The notes under the pieces: generated by a model
Seen by the model: only the letters and a program-made list of their open reading frames with translations
What the model was told of the DNA's origin: nothing
Databases searched by the model: none
NCBI GenBank assembly: GCA_963965975.1
Contig: OZ014416.1
Span: 5,270,001-5,334,000 of the forward strand
Length of the DNA: 64,000 nt
Origin: Xestospongia bergquistia
Taxonomy: Eukaryota > Porifera > Demospongiae > Haplosclerida > Petrosiidae
Direction: 5' to 3'
Position numbers and translations under genes: made by a program
Shown: in pieces, positions 15,001 to 30,500 of the stretch
Numbering within the stretch: the stretch's first letter is position 1
Layout: every line of letters starts with the position of its first letter

Positions 15001-18000
15001 AATTATATGTATAGTATAATGATGATGATACCACAGTCATAATCATCAGAATATTAACACATATAGCATAACATACTACTTGGACCTCTATGAATACAAA
15101 AATCTTTTAAACGTATGTACTATTATAACAGACAACATCTAATGATAGCTGACGCTGACTATGTTTGTTAATTCTTTATGAACAAAAGATTGAAACAACA
15201 AGTTGACATTAACAAGTCTAATAGCCATATCAATAACATTTTATATCTATCAAAAAATGATTTAACATGTAGTAATCACTACACACAATATACACTGACC
15301 TTGTTGCAAATATTTGGATCTGCATTGGAGTTTAACAGTAGCTGTACGATATCACGATGACCCTTTTCCGAGGCTAGATGTAAAGCTGTTTTTTGCTCCT
15401 AGAGGAAGTACACAAATATATTGCACATTTTTAACAACATCAAAACACTTCAATTTTGTATTTAATTTGCAGAGCTAGTGTATTACTTGTCTCAATATTA
15501 AAATAGGAGTGGTCACTTTAGGTTATGATTCTTACATGTAGGCAATTACAGTTTAGGTTTTTGAGTGGCATTTAGCAGCAATATAAAATTATATGTATAG
15601 TATAATGATGATGATACCACACTCATAATCATCAGAATATTAACACATATAGCATAACATAGTAGTTGAATGACTATGAATACAAAAATCTTTTAAACGT
15701 ATGTACTATTATAACAGACGACATCTAATGATAGCTGACACTGACTATGTTTGTTAATTCTTTACTAACAAAAGATTGAAACAACAACTTGAAATAAACA
15801 AGTCTAATAGCCATATCAATAACATTTTATATCTATCAAAAAATGATTTAACATATAGTAATCACTACACACAATCTACACTGACCCAGCTGTCACAAAT
15901 ATTTGGATCTGCATTGGAGTTTAACAGTAGCTGTACGATATCACGATGACCCTCTTCCGAGGCTAGATGTAAAGCTGTTTTCTGCTCCTAGAGGAAGTAC
16001 AAAAATATATTGCACATTCTTAACAACATCTACATACTTCAAGTTTGTATTTAATTTACAGATCTAATTTATTTAGTAGCAATATAAAATTATATGTATT
16101 GTGTAATGATGATGATACCACTCTCATAATCAAAACATTAACACATATACCATAACATACTAGTTGGACCTCTATGAATACAAACCATAACTGTCTAGTA
16201 TGTAAATGATGCTATACAGAAAACAATATCTACAATTATACTCTGTTCATGTTAAGAATAACCATTAACTAATGATATAACTCTGACTAATAATGAACTA
16301 GAGTGAAATGATTTGTATTATTCAATAGTCCATGAATGATCACAAATTTTATCAAAAAAAAGATTGCTAGCAATTTCACGAAACTTGTAAAGCAGAAATA
16401 TGATATTTATGAAAAATCTGCTGGTCATTATCTAGTGCTCGAGCAAGCATTCTCGAGCTTCATGAAGAAAGTTAATAAACTGTTGAAAATACCATCAACA
16501 TTTAAATTAATGAAATTAAGAGGGGACTAATGCAAAGAATTATTAAAAGTTCACACAGACACAGACAGAGGGGAAGGAATGACCTTATATTTTGTTGCGT
16601 TATATTATTAAACATCAAAAATGACTAAAAAATTAATTCGTCTGTCATTAAAGGAAAGAAACTCTTCTCGCTATTTCCAATAAGTTTATGTTATCAGTAC
16701 AGTTGTTATGTGTATGTAACAGCATGACATGGCTTAGTCGTTCTTGGTTATTGTACTTTGTAGGATATTGTTTAATCAGCGTAAGGTTGAAAAGTGTGGT
16801 CTGCTGTAGCAGAACTCATTGGTATGGTTAGATACAGTCTAATTAGGTTATGAATTTCCGACTTGAGTGCAAATCAGGGGGTCTTCAGCCCCCCTGCACC
16901 CCCTTCCCTATCCCTGTGAACACAGATATAGCAAATAAGTTGTAAAAGAAATAGGAAATAATTAGGACTGCAGTACCATATAGTAGGTAATTTTAGATAG
17001 ATAGAATTACATAGTATTTAGAATTAAATAGTATTTCATTCATCCAAATTCTACCTTCAATTTTTTTAATTAGAGGGTGGAAGTAGGCAAAGAAGTCATT
17101 TATAAAATTTATTTTCCAAAATGTCCATTTTATATTGATTCTCTAATATTTCTCACTCTAAAATTACCCACTATATGGTATTACAATATTAGATTACTAC
17201 AAGTATCAGTATAATGGTCTGACAAGGGATGAGTAATACTGTGATATTTGAATGATAACTAGTAGTAGCCAAACCACTTTTTTAAAAGAGCTCTTGAGTA
17301 TTATCTCCATGAATAATAAGATCCTATAAAGATTTATCTGCTCAGTACTAGTTAAAAAATTATGGAGATTTCAAAGATTGGATCAGTAGAATTTTAATAA
17401 TAGAAATAATAATGCCACTTGTGGGGTGACATTCACTGATTATTATAATATCCTTAGTTTACAAAAAGGTCACAGCCTTTTGTTTAACTACACTTTAGTA
17501 ATAGTTTGTAAATAGAAAATATAGATTAAACTGCCTTCTAAATCAAACATGAGTAGGTAGGGCTAAATCTTTTGAATGTCTGTGATTGATCTTATTTGTT
17601 ATAGAATATAATACTTTAAAAAGTAAACACTAACAAACAACAGTAATTTATTATTATTTTAATCAGTTACTAACCTTCTTAGGATGATGAACATTGACAT
17701 TAGCACCTGATGTAACTGCTCGAGTTACATTTTCTATATCACCATTTTCAGCTGAAGTCAATAGTAAGTCATCCTGTTAAAATAAATGATATATTATAAC
17801 TGTGACATGTACCCACATATACTTAGATCATGTTAATAATATATTATAACATAAGATTACTACGTTAATGTCATCATATGCAGTAAATATATTATTATAT
17901 TTGTAACTTACATTTCTAACTTGGTCCATATCTCTTGCTCCTAAGATCTTAACAATGTTATTGTGACTGTAAAAATATGCTATATAAAGTGGAATGTGTC

Positions 18001-21000
18001 CCCACTATGAAATGAAATAAATTGTTTCAATAATAATACATTAAATCTTAAAGTAGATATGTAAAGATATATACATATACACTAGAGCAATAGCAGTCAC
18101 AGAACTGATAATTTTTATTTTATGTAAGGACATATATATTAAAAGATGCAACACAAGAAGTAGGAACTATACTTGTTACACACAGAGGCATTTTATTGTA
18201 AAATTGCATAGTGTGAGAAGGTTAAGGTATTGATCTGTATCTTGTCCTACTAGCAATCTTTACATGCAATATAGCCTGACCCTATCGCAAATATTTGGAT
18301 CTGCATTGCAGTTTAAAAGTAGCTGTACGATATCACAATGACCATTTTCCGAGGCTAGATGTAGAGCTGTTTTCTTATGCTAGAGGAAGTTCACAATTAT
18401 ATTGCACATTTTTAACTAATCCATTTAACAAAATTCACATACTTCAAGTTTGTATCTAACTTACAGATCTAGTGAAATTACTTGTTAAAATGTTAAAATA
18501 AAAGTGCTCACTTCAGGCTATGGTTCTTAAACTTAGGCATTTACAGTTTAGGTTTTTGGGTAGGATTTAGCAGCAATATAAATTACATGAATTATATAAT
18601 GATGATGATACCACTCTCATAATCATCAGAATATTAACACATATAGTATAACATACTAGTTGGACCTCTATGACTACAAAAATCTTTTAAACGTATGTAC
18701 TATTATAACAGACGACATCTAATGATAGCTGACGCTGACTATGTTTGTTAATTCTTTATGAACAAAAGATTGAAACAACAAGTTGACATTAACAAGTCTA
18801 ATAGCCATATCAATAACATTTTATATCTATCAAAAAATGATTTAACAGGTAGTAATCACTACACACAATATACACTGACCTTGTTGCAAATATTTGGATC
18901 TGCATTGGAGTTTAACAGTAGCTGTACGATATCACGATGACCCTTTTCCGAGGCTAGATGTAAAGCTGTGTTTTGCTCCTAGAGGAAGTACACAAATATA
19001 TTGCACATTTTTAACAACATCAAAACACTTCAATTTTGTATTTAATTTGCAGAGCTAGTGTATTACTTGTCTCAATATTAAAATAGGAGTGGTCACTTCA
19101 GGTTATGATTCTTACATGTAGGCAATTACAGTTTAGGTTTTTGAGTGGCATTTAGCAGCAATATAAAATTATATGTATTGTATAATGATGATGATACCAC
19201 TCTCATAATCATCAGTTAACACATATAGCATAACATACTAGTTGGACCTCTATGAATACAAAAATCTTTTAAACGTATGTACTATTATAACAGACGACAT
19301 CTAATGATAGCTGACACTGACTATGTTTTTTAATTCTTTCCTAACAAAAGATTGAAACAACAACTTGACATAAACAAGTCTAATAGCCATATCAATAACA
19401 TTTTATATCTATCAAAAAATGATTTAAATCTACTAAGATGTAGTAATCACTACACACAATATACACTGACCCTGTCACAAATATTTGGATCTGCATTGGA
19501 GTTTAACAGTAGCTGTACAATATCATGATGACCCTTTTCCAAGGCTAGATGTAAAGCTGTTTTCTGCTTCTAGAGGAAGTACACAAATATATTGCACATT
19601 CTTAACAACATCTACATACTTCAAGTTTGTATTTAATTTACAGATCTAATTTATTTAGTAGCAATATAAAATTATATGTATTGTGTAATGATGATGATAC
19701 CACTCTCATAATCAAAACATTAACACATATACCATAACATACTAGTTGGACCTCTATGAATACAAAATATAACTGTCTAGTATGTAAATGATGCTATATA
19801 GAAAACAATATCTACAATTATATTCTGTTCATGTTAAGAATAACCATTAACTAATGATATAACTCTGACTAATAATGAACTAGAGTGAAATGATTTGTAT
19901 TATTCAATAGTCCATGAATGATCACAAATTTTATCAAAAAAAAGATTGCTAGCAATTTCACGAAACTTGTAAAGCAGAAATATGATATTTATGAAAAATC
20001 TGCTGGTCATTATCTAGTGCAAGCATTCTCGAGCTTCATCAAAAAAGTTAATAAACTGTTGAAAATACCATCAACATTTAAATTAATGAAATTAAGAGGG
20101 GACTAATGCAAAGAATTATTAAAAGTTCACACAGACACAGACAGAGGAAGAGGAATGAAGTTTAAGTTGGGGGGGCTGACCTTATATTTTGTTGCGTTAT
20201 ATTATTACACATCAAAAATGACTAAAAAATTAATTTGTCTGTCGTTAAAGGAAAGAAACTCTTCTTGCTATTTCTAATAAGTTTATGTTATCAGTACAGT
20301 TGTTATGTGTATGTAACAGCATGACATGGTTTAGTCGTTCTTGGTCATAGTACTTTTTAGGATATTTTTTAATCAGCGTAAGTTTGAAAAGTGTGGTCTG
20401 CTGTAGCAGAAGTCATTGGTATGGTTAGATACAGTCTAATTAGGTTATGAACTTCCGACTTGAGTACAAATCAGGGTGTCTTCAACCCCCCCCCCTTCCT
20501 CCCCCTTCCCTATCCCTATGACCACAGATATAGCAAATAAGTTGTAAAAGAAATAGGAAATAATTAGGATTACAGTACTATATAGTAGGTAATTTTAGAT
20601 AGATAGAATATTGGTAATTTGGAAAATTGTATTTCATTCATCCAAATTCTACCTGCAATTTTTTTAAATTGGAGATGTAGAAGTAGGCAAAGAAGTCATT
20701 TATAAAATTTATTTTCCAAAATGTCCATTTTATATTGATTCTCTAATATTTCTCACTCTAAAATTACCCACTATATGGTATTACAATATTAGATTAATAC
20801 AAGTATTAGTATAATAATTGTAACACATGGTCTGACAAGGGATGAATAATACTGTGATATTTGAATGATAACTAGTAGTAGCCAAACCACTTTTTTAAAA
20901 GAGCTCTTGTGTATTATCTCCATGAATAATAAGATGCTATAAAGATTTATCTGCTCAGTACTAGTTAAAAAATTAAGGAGATTTCAAAGATTGGATCAGT

Positions 21001-24000
21001 AGAATTTTAATAATAGAAATAATAATGCCACTTGTGGGGTGACATTCACTGATTATTATAATATCCTTAGTTTACAAAAAGGTCACAGCCTTTTGTTTAA
21101 CTATACTTTAGTAATAGTTTGTAAATAGAAAAGATAGATTAAACTGCCTTCTAAATCAAACATGAGTAGGTTGGGCTAAATCTTTTGAATGTCTGTGATT
21201 GATCTTATTTGTTATAGAATATAATACTTTAAAAAGTAAACACTAACAAACAACAGTAATTTATTATTATTTTAATCAGTTACTAACCTTCTTAGGATGA
21301 TGAACATTGACATTAGCACCTGATGTAACTGCTCGAGTTACATTTTCTATATCACCGTTTTCAGCTGAAGTCAATAGTAAGTCATCCTTTTAAAATAAAT
21401 GATATATTATAACTGTGACATGTACCCACATATACTTAGATCATGTTAATAATATATTATAACATAAGATTACTATGTTAATGTCATCATATACAGTAAA
21501 TATATTATTATATTTGTCACTTACATTTCTAACTTGGTCCATATCTCTTGCTCCTAAGATCTTAACAATGTTATTGTGACCGTAAAAATATGCTATATAA
21601 AGTGGAATGTGTCCCCACTATGAAATGAAATAAATTGTTTCAATAATAATACATTAAATCTTAAAGTAGATATGTATATATATATATACATATGCACTAG
21701 AGCAATAGCAGTCACAGAACTGATAATTTTTATTTTATGTAAGGACATCCATATTAAAAGTAGGAATTATATTTGTCACACACAGAGGCATTTTATTGTA
21801 AAATTGCATGGTGTGAGAGGGTTAAGGTATTGATCTATATCTTGTCCTACTAGCAATCTTTACAGGCAATATACACTGACCCTGTCACAAATATTTGGAT
21901 CTGCATTGGAGTTTAACAGTAGCTTTACGATATCACAATGACCATTTTCCGAGGCTAGACGTAGAGCTGTTTTCTTATACTAGAGGAAGTACACAATTAT
22001 ATTGCACATTTTTAACTAATCCATTTAACAAAATTCACATACTTCAAGTTTGTATTTAACTTACAGATCTAGTCAAATTACTTGTCTCAATGTTAAAATT
22101 AAAGTGTTCACTTCAAGCTATGGTTCTTAAACTTAGGCATTTACAGTTTAGGTTTTTGGGTAGGATTTAGCAGCAATATAAATTATATGTATTATATAGT
22201 GATGATGATACCACTCTCATAATCATCAAAAACATTAACATGTATAGCATAACATGCTAGTTAGTTCTCTATGATAACACAAATGGTTTCAAACATATGT
22301 ACTATTATAACAGACGACATCTAATGATAGCTGACACTGACTATGTTTGTTAATTCTTTATGAACAAAAGATTGAAACAACAACTTGACATAAATAAGTC
22401 TAATAGCAATATCAATAACATTTTATATCTATCAAAAAATGATTTAAATCTAGTAACATGTAGTAATCACTACACTCAATATACACTGACCCAGCTGTCA
22501 CAAATATTTGGATCTACATTGGAGTTTAACAGTAGCTGTACAATATCACGATGACCCTTTTCCGAGGCTAGATGTAAAGCTGTTTTCTGCTCCTAGAGGA
22601 AGTACACAAATATATTGCACATTTTTAATAACATCAACATACTTCAAGTTTGTATTTTATTTATAGATCTAGTGTATTATTTGTCTCAATATTAAAATAG
22701 GAGTAGTCACTTAAGGTTATAATTCTTACATGTAGGCAATTACAGTTTAGGTTTTTGAGAGGCATTTAGCAGCAATATAAAATTATATGTATTGTATAAT
22801 GATAATGATACCACTCTCATAATCATCAGAATATTAACACATATAGCATAAGATACTAGTTGGATCACTATGAATACAAAAATCTTTTAAATGTATGTAC
22901 TATTATAACAGACGACATCTAATGATAGCTGACACTGACTATGTTTGTTAATTATCTAATAACAAAAGATTGAAACAACAAGTTCACGTAAACAAGTCTA
23001 ATAGCCATATCAATAACTTTTTATATCTATCAAAAAACGATTTAAATGTAGTAACATGTAGTAATCACTACACACAATATACACTGACCCTGTCACAAAT
23101 ATTTGGATCTGCATTGGAGTTTAACAGTAGCTGTACGATATCACAATGACCATTTTCCGAGGCTAGACGTAGAGCTGTTTTCTTATACTAGAGGAAGTAC
23201 ACAATTATATTGCACATTTTTAACTAATCCATTTAACAAAATTCACATACTTCAAGTTTGTATTTAACTTACAGATCTAGTCAAATTACTTGTCTCAATG
23301 TTAAAATTAAAGTACTCACTTCAAGCTATGGTTCTTAAACTTAGGCATTTACAGTTTAGGTTTTTGGGTAGGATTTAGCAGCAATATAAATTATATGTAT
23401 TATATAGTGATGATGATACCACTCTCATAATCATCAAAAACATTAACATGTATAGCATAACATGCTAGTTAGTTCTCTATGATAACACAAATGGTTTCAA
23501 ACATATGTACTATTATAACAGACGACATCTAATGATAGCTGACACTGACTATGTTTGTTAATTCTTTATGAACAAAAGATTGAAACAACAACTTGACATA
23601 AATAAGTCTAATAGCAATATCAATAACATTTTATATCTATCAAAAAATGATTTAAATCTAGTAACATGTAGTAATCACTACACACAATATACACTGACCC
23701 AGCTGTCACAAATATTTGGATCTACATTGGAGTTTAACAGTAGCTGTACAATATCACGATGACCCTTTTCCGAGGCTAGATGTAAAGCTGTTTTCTGCTC
23801 CTAGAGGAAGTACACAAATATATTGCACATTTTTAATAACATCAACATACTTCAAGTTTGTATTTTATTTATAGATCTAGTGTATTATTTGTCTCAATAT
23901 TAAAATAGGAGTAGTCACTTAAGGTTATAATTCTTACATGTAGGCAATTACAGTTTAGGTTTTTGAGTGGCATTTAGCAACAATATAAAATTATATGTAT

Positions 24001-24546
24001 TGTATAATGATGATGATACCACTCTCATAATCATCAGAATATTAACACATATAGCAAAACATAGTAGTTGGATCACTATGAATACAAAAATCTTTTAAAC
24101 GTATGTACTATTATAACAGACGACATCTAATGATAGCTGACACTGACTATGTTTGTTAATTATCTAATAACAAAAGATTGAAACAACAAGTTCACATAAA
24201 CAAGTCTAATAGCCATATCAATAACATTTTATATCTATCAAAAAATGATTTCAATCTAGTGACATGTAGTAATCACTACACACAATATACACTGACCCAG
24301 CTGCCACAAATATTTGGATCTGCATTGCAGTTTAACAGTAGCTGTACGATATCACAATGACCATTTTCTGAGGCTAGACATAGAGCTGTTTTCTTATTCT
24401 AGAGGAATTACACAAATATATTGCAAATTTTTGACTAATCTCAATGTTAATAAAGTATACCACAGATATTGTAATTAATTTGAAAAGGTATAGGAAATAA
24501 TTAGGACTATAGTATCATATAGTAAGAAATTATATATCTATATATA

Positions 24547-24593
<47 letters not shown>

Positions 24594-27500
24594 ATATATA
24601 TATTTATATATGTGTATATATATATATATATATATAGAATAGTGGTAATTTGGAAAATTGTATTTTATTCATCCAAATTTTATCTTCAATATTTTAATTA
24701 GAGGTGTGGTAGTAGGCAAAGAAATCGTCTGCCAAATTTATTTTCCAAAATGTTTATTTTATATTGATTCTCCAATATTAATAAAGTATACCACAGATAT
24801 AGTAATTAATTTGAAAAGGTATAGGAAATAATTAGGACTATAGTTAGTATCTCTACTGTAAATTGGTGCTAATTGTGATATTGATTCTCCAATATTTCTC
24901 ACTCTAAAATTACTCATTATATGGTATGACAGTATAGAATGGCAATAAGTAACAGTATAATAATTGTAACACATGCATGGTCTGATGAATAATTTACTGT
25001 AATACTATGATATTTGAAAGATTACTAGACTCGTCATGTTCTTAAAAGATGTCTTGAGTGTTACCTCTGTGAATACTTAGATACTGTAAAGTATTATTAT
25101 CTGGTTAGTAGATTTCAAAGATTGGATGAATGGAATTTTATTAATAGAAAATAGTGATGCCACTTGTGGGCTGACATTCACTGACTATTATATTATCATT
25201 TATGAAAAGACAAAGGTTATTTCAAGAAATTTAAGTCCAATAGTTTACAAAAAAGTCACAGCCTTCTGCTTAACTACACTTTAGTAACAGTACACTCTAG
25301 TAATAGTTTGTAAAAGGTAGATTAAAAGATACAAAAGATAGATTAAAACTGCTTTCTAAATGAAACATGACTAGATGGGACTAAAATCTCTTGAATGTCT
25401 GTGATTGATCTTATTTGTTATAGAATATAATACTTTAAAAAGTAAACACTAACAAACAACAGTAATTTATTATTATTTTAATCAGTTACTAACCTTCATA
25501 GGATGATGAACATTGACATTAGCACCTGATGTAAGTGCTCGAGTTACATTTTCTATATCACCATTTTCAGCTGAAGTCAATAGTAAGTCATCCTGTTAAA
25601 ATAAATAATATATTATAACTGTGACATGTACCCACATATACTTAGGTCATGTTTATAATATATCATAACATGTAAGATCACTATTTCCATATTATTATAT
25701 ACAGTAAATATATTATTATGTTTATTACTTACATTTCTAACTTGGTCCATATCTCTTGCTCCAAAAGAACATAAGATCTTAACAATGTTATGATTACCAT
25801 ACCAGTATGCTATATGAAGTGGAACATGTCCCCACTATAACATGAAATAGAGTTTTAATAATAATAGATTAAATTGTAAAGTGGACATACATAGATATAT
25901 ACGTAATACACTTGATCTATACCAATCATAGGATTGGTAAGGTCTATTCTATATATGGACACATTAATGTATAATATATGTATTGCATTAATTAGACAAA
26001 TGTTGTCTGAGTTAATAACAAAGTTTATTAAACTAAGAATATAGTACTAATATATAGCTCACAACAACTGAATATAACACATGGACTGGAGCTCATTATA
26101 TATAATAACATGCAATGGGAGAATGTGAACACAGAAATAAATACGGTAATAAATATGGTATGCAAGCAAGGAGCAGTATTTGTTGTATCATATTATGGTT
26201 CTGCAAATGTAGTAATAATAGATGAAAATATGATGGATATTAGGTAAGTCAATCCAAACCTATATGCAAAATAGTTTGAATAAAACATTCAAGCTAGGTT
26301 TTGACATACTGTAGTATTCTTTTCAAATATTATCTTTCTTTACTCAAAGAAGACCAATTTTGATATCACTGTATAGCTTAATTAAACCAGTCATATTAAC
26401 AATAAGAAAATTCTATACCATATTAAAAGATGCAACAAAAAAATAAGAACTTTATTTGTCACACCTACAGGTATTTATTGTAATATTGCATCATGTGTAG
26501 AATGTTAACTTAAAAATCCTTGTCACATTGGTATTGATCTATATCTTGTTTTACTAGACAAGAAGTAAGTACTACATATATGTATACATGTAATAGAGAC
26601 AATGAATAAAATACACAAACTATACACAAAATAAAATCCACTACATTGTCTGTGATTTTGGTATATACAAACAAACACACAGTATTGTAATCCACACATA
26701 CACATATTTTGTGGAAACACACATACAATAATTATGATTTGTTTTAACCTCATATAACTTGCTACATGCATAAGCTTTTGTCTCTTCATCTTATATCTTT
26801 TATCATTTAGCCTTTAAGTAATCATGCTATGGTTGAAATGGTGGTGGGAAGAATAAACTAAGTTCATTAGTTGATGAATGGACAGGTAGTCATTACAAAA
26901 AGTTAAATTTTATTCAAAACTTTTAATACTCATGTATATCTTTAAATTAAAATATAAAAATGGACATTGATGTTTCATACAAACATAGTCCAAAAGAATC
27001 TTATAATTGTCTAGCATATAAAGTGTACTAGTGAAAAATAGTGACTATAACTATACTGTAGAGTGTAGATATATTAAATAATTTGTAAAATTTTAGTTAT
27101 ATGAAGGAACTGGGACTACTGTATTATATTAATACTACTATTGGTATAACAATTGTCTACACCTGATCTGAAATGAGAGTAAAACTCTGATATCAGATTA
27201 TATCTACCAGTAGCTATATACCATTTCTTATCAACATACATTTTAATAACACCCACAAACTTCCAAGTTTATACTTCATTTACTTGTCTAGTGTTTGCTG
27301 CTTCCTCTGTCTCAACATTAAAATTGGAGTGGCTCACTAATGGCTGTGCTTCTTGTGCACAAGAGTTGAGTTAAGATTTTAGGTGGAGTGTAGTAACAGT
27401 ATTAAATTATACATAGTATAATACTGATGATATTACTTCCACAATGATCAAAATATTTTGACACAAACAGTACACATACTAGTTGTACCACCTCCATGTA

Positions 27501-30500
27501 TATCATGATGTTTTCAAGGATATGTACATTTTAACAAACCACACCTACTGATAACTGCTCCTGTCTATGCTTTTAATCTTTTATTAACAAAAGATTTTAA
27601 AACAAGTCAATGTATACATAAGAGATAATGCAATTGCCATTCCTGCAATTTTGTTTTCATTTTTGTATTGGACTGATATTACCCATCCTTATATTAGTGT
27701 CATATTTTAGAAAATAGAGTTATTTACTTTTTGGGTTATTTTTAAAAATGTATATGTAAGTGATTTTGATAATCAATAACAAAAGCTATAACATGCTAGA
27801 AGATAATGAGTTTCACACCAAAATATTTGCATATATTGTCACTGGCTTTTCAGTCATGCAGTAATGATCATGGATCTTCTTTAAGCTGAACATCAAAGCA
27901 GGAAATAGTCAATAATAATTGCTAGTAGTGGGAGGCTAGGCTTCAGTTTAGCTATATATAATACAATGAAATAGAATTTTCTGTTCTCATTCATTTCTTT
28001 CTTTAATGTTACTTATTCAAAAATGGCTTCTTAAGAGTAACTTTTGATAGTAAACTGCTGATACCACTATTTTGGTTTATTTCTTAAAGGCAAACTGTTG
28101 TAGTCGAGTATGCTATCTCTGTGATTTTGGTGTCTAAACTGTTTATGGTTATTAAATTATCTTGTAATATAAAGCAGCAGAGGCAGAGTCACAGACAGAA
28201 AGATGAAGGAATTCAACATTGACCAAATGTGTCATGATCTGTGATTTTTTGGAAACTTAGTCTTAACCAATAACTGAGTCATGGTTAAGGGATTTTTATA
28301 GAAAGGAGCATTGCATGAATCGAAATTGATCTGTTTTGAGTGATATATTCATTATTTTCTGCCAATAGATTTGAATGGATAATCCAGGCTATTCCTTCCT
28401 ACATAAGCACTGTTATCATGTACCTCATAAAACACTGATTTAAATAGTGCAGCATGTAGTTGTCACTACACATATTATACACTGACATTATCACAAATAT
28501 TGGGATCTGCATTGGAGTTTAACATTAGCTGTACAATATCATAGTGACCCCTTTTCGAAGCTAGATGTAGAGCTGTTTGCTGAAACTAAAAGTATGCAAA
28601 TACTTTTCACTAATCATAATAGAATTAAATTTACTTAAAACTATAATATATAGCAATTATAAAATAGACCAAATATTAAATTTTAAACAAGATTAACAGT
28701 AAAAATTGTGATAAGATAATTTTGATTGTGTTGATATTGTAATTGTTTCTCTGCCATAGAAAATTGGAGATTTTAATGAGTTATGATAAAATGATATAGA
28801 AATCTTAATGTTAAGTGTTGAAGAAGCTACAAATGTAAGCTCTTTAGCTTGAACTGAGCCTTCAGTAGTCACACTATTTTTAACCACACTTCTAATTAAC
28901 ACCAGATAACTTAATAATAACACATGGGGTACCATCAAACTGTCTTTAAAATGAAAATTGGTTGTGTTGTCAGTATAAAAGTATAGTGTAATATTGACAA
29001 TACTACTCATATATCAGAATGTGTTAACATAAAAATGACTTGACATACTAGTGTGAATACTAAGATTCTTCCAAGGATGCCTACAATTATAACAAGCCAT
29101 ACTTACTGCTTGGCCTTTGAATAGTGATGCTCAGGCTGAGGTACTGGTTGGAAAGGTATATTAAATTATATATATATATGTATATATATGTATGTATATT
29201 TAAAATAAAGTACAAAGTGTATATTGACATTGTATAAAGACACATTTCAAAATAATGTTAATTTTCAAGCTTGTAAATTGGGCTAGTAAAAAAAATACAT
29301 CCATCATAGATATATTAATTAATTAATTTATAAATGTTAGTTTAAAAGAAGTGATAACTAATACTTTATATTTGAATCATAACTACCAGTATTATTAATA
29401 GTACATCATATCTATATACCAGATATACTAATTAATTTGTAAAAGTGATAGGAAAGAACTGGACTACAGTACTGTATAGTGAGTATTTTGGTGAGAGAAA
29501 ATATTGGCAAATTTGGCAAATTGTGTTTCATTCATCAAACTTTTATCCTCAAATATTTGATTTAGTGGTGTGGTATTAGGCAGAAGTCATTTGGCAAATT
29601 TAATTTTGCCAAAGTCTATTTTTAATTGATTTGACAAAATATGTGACCGGATATGCAAAAAGGACCACTTGAGTCATTTCTGTCATTTTCACATTTTCAT
29701 ACCATTTTAAAGTATAGATAATGCTGAATTGTTTGATACCTTGGATAAATGAATGCGTTGCTAAAGAAACAAGATATAAAAGGAAATACAGTGGGTACTA
29801 CCAAAAATTAATTTTGAGAAAAGTGGAATTTAATTTTCCACCCCCGCATACTGTACACTAACATATGAGAGTTTCTACGTGCTAAAGAGCTTTGGCTTTA
29901 TAGATACTCCAAAATGACTGTCAGGTACTATTCTCTTTGCTTTTTGGTTTAACTCATACTGAGATTTTTTTATTTGACAGAAGTGGTCCCTTTTCGCAAA
30001 TCAGGTCACATATCTCTCCAAAATTACTGATTATATGGCATTACAATATTACATTAGTGCAAGTGTACAAATATAATCATGGCAATTTGGTAAACTTGAA
30101 TTTGGGAAAAAGTTTGTATTAATTGTGCAAGGTCATAAGGGCATTTAGGCATTTACAGTTTAGGTTTTTGGGTAGGATTTGGCAGCAATATAAAATTATA
30201 TGTATTATATATAATGATGATGATACCACTCTCATAATCATTAGAATATTAACACATATAGCATAACATACTAGTTGGATCTCTATGAATACAAAACATC
30301 TTTTAAACATATGTACTATTATAATAGACCACATCTACTGATAGCAGACACTGACTATGTTTGTTAATTCTTTACTAACAAAAGATTGAAACAACAAGTT
30401 GACATAAACAAGTCTAATGGCCATATCAATAACATTTTATAACTATCAAAAATTGATTTAAATCTAGTAACATGTAATAATCACAACACACAATATACAC

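Larger units (their letters stand above)
1..24440. repeat. Nested tandem array: 0.6-kb ankyrin modules inside 3.6-5.3-kb blocks
   Basis: The short period is clear at the left edge: TCTCAATATTAAAATAGG starts at 1, 587 and 1173, a period of 586 bp. Each module holds one ankyrin exon (minus strand) and one intron. The long period is marked by the WGH exon starts at 3632, 8972, 13748, 17912, 21525 and 25733, giving spacings of 5340, 4776, 4164, 3613 and 4208 bp. The first four spacings fall by about one module each time. Confidence 0.9.

Noticed and set aside
861-24360. Recurrent plus-strand ORFs of 60-68 codons starting MNKRLKQQ, about 13 copies
   Set aside because: Each runs from intron into the antisense of an ankyrin exon and ends just inside it. 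Its repetition follows from the module array, and many module copies have lost the start codon (ATGAAC replaced by ACTAAC or ATAAC). The ankyrin reading on the other strand explains the conservation.
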